64,000 nt of DNA from Kribbella catacumbae DSM 19601. Its GTDB lineage: Bacteria; Actinomycetota; Actinomycetes; Propionibacteriales; Kribbellaceae. Position numbers and translations under genes: made by a program. The notes beneath the pieces are model-generated. The model saw only the letters and a list, made by a program, of their open reading frames with translations, did no database searches and was not told where the DNA came from. The DNA lies in NCBI RefSeq assembly GCF_000372465.1, contig NZ_AQUZ01000039.1, positions 16,410 to 80,409 of the forward strand, written 5' to 3'. The stretch's first letter is position 1. Every line of letters starts with the position of its first letter. Shown here piece by piece: positions 26,777 through 38,700 of the stretch.

Positions 26777-29700
26777 TCATAAACCCAACAAGGCCATAGC
26801 ATGGTCCACGATGTCCCTACTCGGCACCTGTTGCCCGGTAATGAAATCGTGCACTCTTCGCTTTTCGTCGCCAGTAAGCTTGCGTCCAATTCGCTTCTCG
26901 ACCTCCGTCATCGCGCGATCGAACTCTATATTCTGTTTCGTGTTCTTGCGTGGAATTCCTTCATCTTCGTCCTCATCATGCTGCCGCCGTCCAGACTTGT
27001 CTTTACCCTTGGCCTTGTGTGACTTTGATCCCCGCGATCGCCGCCGGCCAAAGGGGATGTCGAAGGGGTCGTCACCATCGGAGAGGATTCCGATGGGACC
27101 ACCTTCTCGCAGGCTCTCGATAAGGTCTACAGCATCTTCGGCGTAGTCCCCAAATGGGGCGACTTCAATGATGACCCGACCGATTGCGTTACCAATCTGC
27201 GCATGACCATCCATGAGGCGATGATTGCGGTCGACCTCGGCGCGCCTTCTGTCCCAGGCCTTGTTGTGGTCGGCTCGAGAGAACTCACTCCACGCTTCTG
27301 CGGCACCTTCAGGGTCGTAGCCCCATTGAGCGCGAGCGGCTTCAGCCAATTGAGGATTGCGTTTCGCCCAGTCGTCCCACTCTCGTCTCAGCTTGGCATC
27401 GTGCGCACCATACCAATCCATATCCACGGTTTTGCCTCTAATCCCGATCGCGACTTCGTCAACGGGGGCCTTGCCGTGCACGAAAATGAATTGCTCCGGC
27501 AACTGGTACGCGCCATCTTCGTAGCGAAGTTGGACAGCCGAGGTAGGCATCATACTCGCTCCAGCCGAGCCGCTCGCAATCTGTCGCTCCGCGCTTTCCA
27601 GCATTTCCGAAATCGACTTAGCAGGCACCTCAAAATTCGTCACCGGCAAGTCAGCCGACCCGGCCTGCGTTATCACCGAACGGTAGGCCTCATCGAGTAC
27701 TGGGAGATCGGGCAGGCTGATTCCGTCGAATACGGGGTGCGGAGCGTCCGCCGGAGGACGCGGTTCGTATGCTAGGGGTTTCGTCTCTGGCGGTTGATTG
27801 CCGCTTTGTTGTGGGTTTCTTGTGCCGCGCGAACTGTTGTCATCTGTCAGGAGGTCCATGTGGACGACCACATGCCCTTCGGATGCTCGGGCCTTCAATG
27901 CGAAGAATAGCGGAAGTCTCTGGCCATTCCAGTAAGCAAATTCGCGGCCAGCGCTATCGGTGTAGACGACCATGTCGAGACGTGGAACATAGACACCGAC
28001 TTCGCCCGTCTCAGGCAACAGTTTCACCTGGCTCGCCGTTACGCGATGGGCTTCGGCGACCTTCTTCGAGGCCTGCTCCAGCCGGTACTTCTTGACTGCC
28101 TGCTCCAGTTGGTCACGTGACCAGGCGATACCGGCGCCGATCGCTACTTTTCCGGGTGCGTTTAGTGCTTGCCGGACGATGGTTGACCAGTCGCGTGATT
28201 CGTCGTGGAAGAGCCAACCGTTGGCGGGATTGAGGGCACTGCGGAGCATCGGGTTCACGGCGCCGTCCCATTGGAAATAGCCGTCGCCCGATGTTAGGTA
28301 TGGCTGCCAAATGGCACTGGCTATCCCGAATCCCAAATCGAACGCGTCATCGGCTGGCTGGCGCTTCCTGCCTGCGACTAGATCGCCAGCGAACGCACCC
28401 ATCCACCTGGAACTTGCCCGGGCGACCCGGTCGCTGAGTCCTTTGCCCGGAGCCAGGTAGCCGGCCCCGCCGGTGATGGCTCCTGTGATGCCCGCGGCCG
28501 CGACGGCTCTGTAGTCGTAGCCATCCTGTAGTCCCAACCAGTTGGCGACAACTTGCCCTGCCATCTCGCCGGACGCTTGGCCGACTCCGCCGGCGATTGC
28601 GGCCACGGCGCCGCCTGGGCCCCCAACGTAAATGATTGCGGCTGTTACCAGCGCGGCAACGAGGGTCTTGACGGCGTAGACCACGAACTGCTTGAGGAAT
28701 AGGTAACTGGGCTTCGGCGGAAGTGGGCGTCGCGGATATGGGGTGGAGTCGCCGATGATGTTGCCGACGTTGTAAGGCCTGAAGGTGTTGGCGTTGTTGT
28801 GAATGTTGCCGACGACGTTCGGGATGCGGTACGTCTTGCCGAGCTCGGTGTCGGGCAGCGGCTCGGTGGGGCCGTTGGCGATGCTGTTTGCCTCGGCGAT
28901 GAGGTGCCATAGGGAGCTGTCGCCGAAGTAGAGCTGTGCGATCCCGGCGAGGGTATCGCCGGCGCTGGCGACGTGGCCGGCGACGGTTGGTGCGGGGTAG
29001 GAAGCGCTGATCGGCGTGAAGACATTGGTGAATTCTGCGATTTTCAACGCGGGTGGCCCGCTGTTGATCGTTTCGCTGCCGACGACTGAGACCAGACGGC
29101 CCCGTGCGTAGCTGAAGTCTTGTTTTCCGGACCTGTCATCGCCGTTCGGGTTGACGGTGGCCTCGTCATTGGTCAGCACGTGGTCGTCGATGTCGTATGT
29201 GAAACTGCGACGCCTCGTGACCCCGCCGCCCAAGGTGATCGACTGGCCCCGCAGGCGGCCACCCCCGTCGTACTTGAAGGTCGTTTCCCCTGTCCTCAGG
29301 TCCGGCATGCTCGAGGAGACGGTGATCTTCTTTTCCTTGTAGCCGCCGAACTCCATGAAGTACTCGTAGCTGTACGTGTTGGTGAAGGCTGGCTTCTGGC
29401 TGTTGCCCGGCACGGCATCCTGGCGGTAGGAGTACGACCGGAGGATGCCGGCGGGATCGTATGCGTAGTGGTCCGATGTCGAGTTCGGCGCGTGGCCGGT
29501 GTGGTTGGTCGTGATCTGCCGGATGAGCTCGCCGCTCGGCAGATAGAACCTCCCGATCACCGTATCGAGCTGCGGGTTCGTCACGTCGACCGCCTGGGGG
29601 CCGTTCGACTGGATTGCCGCGTAGACGTCTGTCTGTACGATCACACCGCTGCCGGCGACGTGTCGGATCTCGGAGTTCTTCCACGGGCTCGACCCGTTGG

Positions 29701-32700
29701 CTGGGAGATCTGGGGGAACAGTCCCGGTGGCCGAGTACTCACGCTTGTTGATGCGTTGCGAGACGCCGATCAGGAAGTTCCGGTCGTCGTAGTCGTAACG
29801 CTCTTCGCGGTAATTGATCCATCCGATGGTCCGTCCAGAGGGCGTCTGTCCACCCCCAGTGCTAAGGAACTTCTCCGCGGTCAGGCGACGGCCGACCTGG
29901 TCGTAGGTGATCTTGGTCCCGGTGGAACGGTTGATGGCGCCGGTGATGCCCCCCTCGACGACCTTCATCCGGCCCTCGGCGTCGTAGACGTGCCATCGGT
30001 CGCGGGACTGTTCGGGGGCAGTGGATCCCGGGGGAGTGAAAGTCGCGCTCACCTTCCGCCGGTTGCCGAGTTCGTCGTAGCCGTAGGTCAGAGCGACCGA
30101 GCTACGCTTGTTCGCGGTCACAGGGTCGTTCGCGGGCGTGCTGGACAGAGTGCTGATCCGGCCGAGCGCGTCGTAGCTCGTGATGGTGGTGCGGCCGATC
30201 GGGGACAGCGGTTGAACCTCGTACACCCAGAGGAGTTCGAGGTTCACAAATCTCTTGACGTCGTGCTCACCAGTCCGAGTGAACTTCTCCTTGGCCAGTT
30301 GTCCCAGCGCCGTGTAGTCATAGAGAGTCTCTTCGTTGGTGGCCACGTAGTCGTCTTCGCCGCCTGCTCCGGGAGTGCCCTTCGCCATGACCTCGTTGAC
30401 CCGCTTCAGCAGGCCGTTCTCGTGATAGTCATGATTGCGGAAGCTATTGGTGAAGGCGGCTACCGGGTAGTTCTCCCTCTTGACCTCGCCGAAGTCGTCG
30501 TATTCGTACCCGGTCGTGCGGTTGCCACCGACGGTGCTGCTCAGCAGGCGCCCGAACCGGAAGATGTGCTGGACCGCTTGAGTCGGATCGGCCGGGTCAG
30601 GATCAGCGTCGTAGACCCAGGTCCGGGCCTGGTCGTTGGCGTCGTTCTCGCGGGTCTTGTTGCCGACAATGTCGTACTCACAGGTCGTGACTCTGCCGGC
30701 ATGACTGTTGATCCGGGCGAAGCCTCGCTCGTCGAGCTTGGTGAACGATTGCACGAACGGACCAGTACCGTCCTCCTGCAGCCTCTCGCCGCTACCGATG
30801 CGACGGTTCGCTTGGTCGTACTGGTAGGCATTGAACGCACGCACGATCGGCGTCTGACCAAGTCCGCCGTTGTAAACAACGTTGCCAGCCTGACGCAGAA
30901 CTCCGTGACCCGCGACGTTCCCGTTTTTGTCGAAGAGATCGACTTGGACGATCCCCAGCGCATTCTGGACCCCGACCCTGTTGCCGTGGGCATCGTACGC
31001 GTACCGGGTGGTGATGAGGGTACCGTCCGTTTCCGACATCATCTGGCCGGCCGAGTCGTACCTCCTGCTTCGGCGTCGCTGGACAACAAAGACCTGGGGC
31101 GTCGCGGGCAGGCTAGAGATATCGACCTCCTCAACAAGGCGGCCGATCAGGTCGTAGCGCAGTTCATGACGAAGGTCCGCAGTGTGGATAGAACCGCCCA
31201 GGTTCGTGACCGTCGTCGGTGGCAGCCGCTGGATCGTGGGCCTGTTGTCAGCGTTGTATTCGTACCTCGTCGTCGAGGACTGACCGAGCACGAGACCGTT
31301 GTCGTTGCGAACGAACCTCCCCTCGACCCGGCTCTCGACATTGCCCCATCGGTCATGGTCGTCCTGCATCACGAGTGGCGTGACCCGAGTCGGTGCGTTG
31401 TCCACGAGTGCGCTGAAGGTCGGGAGCCGCCGGATGACCCCGCAGCCGAGTTCGTCGTACCCCGTTTCGGTGAGCCGGGTGGCGGTCTCGTTGCTGTCCG
31501 GATTCTTGCCGAGCTGTTCCTGCCGAGTGACCTGGCCTGCAAGGTTGTAGCGGAACCGGGTCTTGCCATCAGAGGAGGTCTTGTCGAACACGTGGCCGGC
31601 ATTGTCGTAGCTGTACAGGGCAACGGCCGCCTTGCTGAGATCGGCCGGCGTCTGCGCAGCCAGGCCCCAGACCTTACGCTCCTCGGTCACCTCACCGAAG
31701 GCGTTGAACAGGGTGCACACGCCGCTCTGCTTGGCCTGCGTGCCCTCAAGGAAGACGTCCAGCGTGTGCGTCTGGCGACCTGCCGCATCGTAGACGTAGC
31801 GCCGTTCCAGGTTGTGCGAGTATGTGAACTGGTCGCCCTGCGCGACGCTCACCGGCTGGACTTCCTTGACGACGCGGCCCGCATAGTCGACCTGCTGATG
31901 GCTGACGTTGCCCTTGGGGTCGGTCGTTGTGGTGAGGTTGCCCGCGTGGTCGTAGGCAGGCTGCAGGAACAGGTGCTCGCCGGCGCCACCGCCGTTGGTC
32001 CGCATCTGCGTGCGAACATTGCCGAAGCCATCCAGCGTCAAGACGGTCACAGGTGTCGCGGTCACCGGGTTGCGGAACGGATCGACCGCACCCGACGCCG
32101 CCGTCAGGCGAGGCGGCTCGGTGATCTGATCGACCTGCCCCAGAGAGTTGTAACGGAGACGGGTCACGGCACCCGTTCCGTCCGTCTGCGTCAGGACCCT
32201 GCCGAGCCCGTCGTAGGTGAAGCTCTGCAGGGTGGACACGACGTCGCGCGCGTTGTTCACCTCCACGTACCTGTCGTTGTCGAACTCGCTGTAGCGCGCA
32301 CCCAGCCGCCGGACGCTGGTCTGCTGATCGAGTACGTTGTAGGAGAAGGCAGTGATGCGATCACTATCGCTGTCGTTCGCCCCCGGCTCGTTGGTGCTAT
32401 CGCTGCCCTGCTGGCCGGGCTCCTTATACTCCACGACCCGGTCCAGGTTGCCCAGCGGGTCGTAGCCCTTGGTCGTGTGATGCTTGAGGGTGTCGACCGT
32501 GCGGACTTCACGTCCCATCGCATCGAAGTAGCGCCACGTGTCCTGCCAGCTGGTGGCATCCAGCTTGACGGCTTCGTGGCGCACCTGGTCGAAGGCGTTG
32601 TAGAAGTACCTCGTTGTCGCCCGGTCTGTGACCAGCGGCGGCTGGGGAGCGTTCTTCCGCTGCAGGCGGTCGCTGTGGTAATAGCTCGCCGGCGGCAGCT

Positions 32701-35700
32701 TGACCTCCCTCTTGCGGCCTGCGTTGTCGTACTTGGTGGTGATGACGCGAGCTTTCGGGTCAGTGCCGAGCTTTCCCGCGATCTCGGCCTCAGTCCAATG
32801 GCTGCCGTTGGGCGGCGTACCGGTGATGGTCACGCCGTGCCGGGTGACGTCCCCTTGTTCGTCGAAGGTGGTGTAAGCGAACGCGACCACGTGGTTCAAA
32901 GCGTCCACGTCGTGCTTGACCCGGCCGAGCCGGTCGTAGGTCTTGTACTCGAACTGGTTCGTTGCCAGGCCAGTGCGGGTCTGGGTCCGGACCACGCTGC
33001 CGAACACGTCGTACCCGAGCTCAACAGTCCGCCGGAAGCGGCCGGCCGCTTCGTCTTTGTGCACTTTGCCGACCGACAACGGGTCAGCGCCGGCAGCCGC
33101 TGGGTCAGCGAAGTAGCCAGGCAATGCCGTGCTCGTGAGCCGGCCGAGAGTGTCGTAGCCGAAGTCGGTAGTGCGAGCATCGACGGTGTTCGCCCGTTCT
33201 ACGGTCTTGCACAGGTTGCCGAACGCGTCGTGGTAGGTCACGTCCTCCAAAGCGACGATTTGGATCGACGGCCTCTGGTCGGGCAGTTGGGCGAAGACCT
33301 CGGCCGCTGGGTTGATCTTGCGGAACACCCGGCCGAGCCGGTCATAGGCGTAGGTACAGACCGCACCGTTCTTGTCGGTGTGATTGGTCCGGTCGCCCAG
33401 TCCGTTGTAGGCGTTGGTCTCGGTGAGACCTTTGGCGTCGGTGCTGGTCAGGAGTCGCCCGACCTTGTCGTAGGTGTACCGCTCACCGCGGGTGGCTCCG
33501 TCGCCCAGCGCGCGGCTGCCGCGACGCTCGACCAGCGCAGCCTCCGTGCGGGGGGTCGAAGCATCAAGCCTGAGGAAATAGCGGCGTTTCTCGTCAGCCC
33601 GTCCGAGCATGTCGTAGGCCGTCTCGCTGAGGGAGCCGTCGGCGCCGACTACGAAACGCTGCCGTCCCAGAAGGTCATAAACAAAGGTGGTCGTCCGGTC
33701 CTTGTTGGTCTTGTTAGCAGCGACTGCGGCGTCGAGCGTGGCTTTGGAGAAGCCGGACAGTTCCATCTCGAGCGCGTACGCCGTGCGTTGCGTGACTCGA
33801 CCGAGGGCGTCGTACTCGGTCCTGGTCACTTGGTGCTTGCCCTGCGGCCCTGCGGTGAGGACTCGCACAGAGTAGGCCTGCCGGCCGACGATGTCATACA
33901 CCGAAACCTGACGACGGTCCTCAGCGTTCGGTGTGATCGCGGTCGCAATAGTCGAGGGCTTGTAATCGGTTAGCGCACCGACCGGCGTCAAGTACTGCGT
34001 AGTTTGGGTCGGCCGGCCGAGTGCGTCATAGGCCTGCTCGCTCACCAGATGCTGGGTCGCCTTGCCCTGGCCGTCGCTGGCCGCGACGCGCAGCGTGAAC
34101 CTCAATCGCCCCTGGGTGTCGTAGGCGAAGCGTGTGACCCGGTTGCCGGGATTCAGGCGATCCACCGCGGCACTGATCGCGTTCTGGGTGTACGTCGTGA
34201 GAGTCGGCTTGGCCGCAAACTGCACGGTGGCCACCAGGGCACCCATCGGGTCGTACACGTTCTCGCTAACCGCCCCCAGAGCATCAACGGTGAACCGCAA
34301 CCGGTTGTTCGCGTGATAGGCAAACCTGGTGCGCTGGATCAGGGTCAGCGTCTCCTCTCCTCCGTACCCCAGAGCTGTCAGCTCGGCATTGACCTCGGCC
34401 ACGGACAGGCCCGGCGAAGCAGTAGTGTCGAGCGCAGCAATGCGGTCCTCAGGCAAGAGTTGGTCGTAACGGCGCGTCTCGATGACGTTGCTGTTGGCAT
34501 CGAAACGGTTCTCGCCGATCGCCCACCCGGTGTCGGTGACTGCGGTCACGGTGAACCGCAACCGGCCGTCCTTGTCGTACGCCAAGATGCTGCGCTGATC
34601 GTTCGCGTTCGCTGCCGGCACCATCGGGCCCGCGATATCACCCAGACCGGCCAAGGTCGCCGCGCCCAGCCGGTTCAGATAGCGACGAGTCTTGATCAGC
34701 CGCCCATTCAAGTCATAGGTGTTCTGGCTGACCTCGCCCTCAGCGTTGATCGCGTGCGTTACCTGCCCGGCCGCGTCGTACACGGTCCAGGCGCTATTGC
34801 CGTCGACGCCTATTACCCGACTGAGCCGGCCCGCAGCGTCGTAGCGATACTGCGTGGTCAGATCCCTGGTGCCGGGCGCACCCGTACCCAGCACCGTACT
34901 GGGCGCATCGATCTGCTTCGTCTTACGTCCCAGGTTGTCAAACTCGTATGTCATCACCTGCTGCGCCGGGCTATCCACCGTACCGTGCTGGATAGTCACG
35001 GCAGCGAATCCGTCATAGCTGTACTTGGTCGACAGCTTCAACCCACCCGGGTCGACCACGACCTCCAGCAACCGACCATTGCGGTCATAGTCGTAACTGG
35101 TGATCAATTCCGCGCTGGTGCCCTTGCCCTCAGTCACCGTTGCGGTCTGCCCCAAGGCATTGAACAGATAGGCAGTCGTCACGTTGCTCTCGGACTCGAC
35201 CTTCCGCTCCCGGACCCGATCCGCGGCGTCGTAGGAGAGCCGCACCAGCATCCCGCGGCCATCCTTGCTGGCTTCCAGCCGGCCACTGGCGTCATAGGTG
35301 TTCTCACGGATCGTCGCGCCGGTCGCGTCGATGACCTTCAGCAGCTGCCCGTCCTTGTTGTACTGGTACTTCGTCGTACCGCCAACGCCGTCTTCGACCT
35401 CAGCGACCTCACCATGCCGATTCTTACGAGTGGTGACCCGCACGTTCTCAGGCGAGGTCGCCGACTCGGCCTGTGTCGAGTCGTCATAGTCGTAGCGGGT
35501 CAGTTGCTGAGAGGGATCCGTCCGCCGGAGGATCCGGCCAAGCGAGTCATGCTCCAACCGCGTCCTACGGCCCAATGGGTCCGTTACCTCGATCGTTCGT
35601 CCGCCGTCGAGATAGGCAGTGCTCGCGGCATGGCCGGTGCCGTTGACTGATCGGACCGGCCGACCTTGACCGTCGTACGACGTGCGCTGATTGAGACTGA

Positions 35701-38700
35701 TCCCGCCGACATCGGCGGTCTGCGACAACAGCTCACCGCGCAGGTCGTAGTCGAACCGGGTCGTGACCGACCTGGTGCCGCCGAGTCCTGTGCTAATCGT
35801 GCGGGTTTCGGTCTCCAGTTGCCCGAACTGGTTGTAGGTCCGGTTGGTGATGAAGCCTTCGGCATCGGTCAACTTGGTCAGCAGCCCGCGCCGGTCGTAC
35901 TCATACGTTGTGAGTTGATCCTCGACGGTGTCGATGGCAGGCAGCTTGCCAGCCAGTTGAGCAGCCGGGCCTCCGGTCAGGATGGCCATGTTCTGCGCCG
36001 TGATCCGGGTGGCATACCGGCGTACGGAGGAGACCTGTCCGTTGGCGTCGTAGTTGGTCTCGGCCACCTCGCGCTCGGCGTTGATGGTGTGGGTCAGCCG
36101 ATCCTCGCCGTCGTAGAAGGACAGCGTCGCGTCGTTGGTCGGATTGATGGCCTTCGCCCGACGTCCGCGCTTGTCGTACTCGTACCGCGCGCCACGGCTC
36201 GCGATCGCCGCATCGATCACCGGCTGGGTGGGATCGACCGGCAGGGTCGCGTCACCCTCACCACCTAGGGCTCCGGTTGCCTCACCGAACGCGTTGAGCC
36301 GGGTTCGCCCGGCACGCTGCTCGCCCGCGCCGACAGCAAGCACCTCGCGGACCAACCGGCCCGCGTTGTCGTACTCGTTGCGTGTCACCGTGCCGTCGGT
36401 GGCAATGAGCCGACTCACTCGGCCCAGGTCGTCGAACTCGACTGTAGTAGTGACTTTCCCGCTGCCCGCCTTGGCCTTCAGGCTCGCCAAGGTGTCAGTG
36501 GGCAACACGGTGACAGCGTTCCGATAACGCAGGTCCTGCTGCGTGTTGGTCTCGGCGTTGTACACCGTTTCGGTCAGGAAGCCGCGCTCGTCGACCGAGC
36601 CGACAACCGCACCTTGGCCGTCGTAGTACAGGTAGCTGCGCAGCCCGCTGGCATCCGTTGGTCGCCATGCGGCAAGCACATCCTCGACCGGCTCCGAAGC
36701 CAGCGGCGCAACGGATCGTGGCGCTGCCTTCTTCACCTCGAGCGGGACGGCTCTGTCCGACGACTGCCCGCCTGAATCGGTGGTCCGAATTACCACTTGA
36801 TGCCGTCCGACCGCAGCCGTCGTGCCCGTGATGACCCCGGTCGCCGAGTTCACCGACAGTCCCTCCGGCAGGCCGCTCACCGCGCTGTAGGTCAGCCGTG
36901 TGCCCTCCGGATCCACCGCGGGCGGCAGCGCATAGCTCAGCAGAGAACCCGCGGTCATCACGATCGGCACCGCCTTCGCCGAGGTGGGCGGACGGTTGTT
37001 CCCGGAGATCCCGATCACAGGAAACTTGACGTCCACGCTGAACGCGACCGTCACGGTCCGGCCGAGGCTGTCCTCGGCCCGAAGCTCGACCGAGTCGAGG
37101 CGCACCGCAGTCGGCGTACCGCTCAGCACGCGGGTATTCGGATCGAACTGCATCCACGCTGGCTTGGACACGACGCTGTAGGTCAGCGGCTGCTCGTCCG
37201 GATCCGTTGCCGGCGGCACCGTCACGGGCGAGCCGTCGGGTCGCTTGAACGGTACCTGGAACTCGGCCGGTTGTGTCGGCACTGCCGTCCAGGTCGGCCC
37301 GTTGTTGGTCACCGTCACGGTGAAACTCTGCTCGGCGAACAGGCCCTGCTGGTCGGTGACCCGGGCGGTCAACGTGGAGACCCCGGCGGCCGTGGGTGTG
37401 CCGCTGATCCTGCGATCGGCAGCCGAGAAGGCCAGCCCCGCAGGCAGCGGCGAGCGCAACGAGTACACCAACTGTCCGGCAGGGGGCTCGATGTCCGTCG
37501 CCGCCGGCAGGATCAGGCTGTAACCCGCCTTACCCCTCGGCGCAGTGCTGTTCGGAAGCGTCGTCCACGTCGGCGGGGTGTTGACCACGGTGATGGTGAC
37601 GGTTCTATTGGCCGTCCTGGTGCGCTGATCGTCGGCCTTCACGATCACGCTATACGACGTGAGCGTGGTCGGCACGGTGCCCTTCAAGATGGCGGAACCA
37701 GTAGTGGTATCGAGTGTCAGCCAGCCTGGCCAGGTACCGATCTTGCTGTAGACCAGATCGTCGCCATCCGGGTCGAACGCGGGCAGGAGGTATTCAAACA
37801 GTCGACCGCCGACCGCGGTCAGACTCGTCGCTCCGCCCCAAACCGGGTCAGCGACGTTGGCGGCGGCTGGGCTGCGCTTGTTGTACCGGATGGTTTCGGA
37901 GAGTCGACCGGCGGCACCGTACTTGTACTCAGTCAGGTAACCCAGGGGGTCGACGACACCGACCTGGCGGTCGTCGCGGTCATAGAAGAACCGTGACACG
38001 CGGCCACCGGTCTGCTGCTGCGTGACCAGCGACCTGCCGTCATAGCCGGTGGTCGAGACCGTGCCGACGGCGTCGGTCACCGTCGTGCGTCGGTTCGAGG
38101 AGTCGTAGGCGTAGCGGGTGACGCGATCATGGACGGTATCGACCACCACATCCACGTTCGTGGTACCGAGAGTCAGGGAGTTCTTGGTGACGGTATTGGT
38201 GCCGGCGTCGTACCAGGTGCTGGTATTCGCCACGTTGCGGTACTGCGTCTGCACTATGACTCGTCCGTTGGCGTCGTACTCCAGACCGGTGACCGCGCCC
38301 GTCACGTCAACCGTGAACCTAGCCCGATCAGCCGCATCGTAGAAGATGAACTCCCGCCCGCCTTGCGGGTCCTCGGCCATCCGCAGCCGCCCGGCCTCGT
38401 CGTACACGTTCTTGTCCGTGCGACTTGCACCACTGCCGCTCTGCGTCACCTCGACCAACCGGCCGCGGTTGTCGAAGCGGCGGGAATCCACCAGGCCAGC
38501 TGCCGTAGTCAACTGGATCTTGCTGTTGGCATCGTCGTACGCCGTGCTGCTGTTTCCACCAGCGTTGGTGGCCTGGGTCACCCGGCCAAGACCATCGCGT
38601 ACAACGCTGGACACGATCGTCCGCCTAGTGCGGCCGGCCCCGCGCCCGACGACGGTCTCCAGCAAATCACCATGCGCGTCATAGATGTACTCGGTAACCT

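Noticed and set aside
26556..26780. 74-codon leftward ORF just downstream of RHS copy 2 as an immunity gene
   Set aside because: It overlaps the RHS stop in another frame, has no ribosome binding site and no fold-like pattern, and is interrupted by debris.
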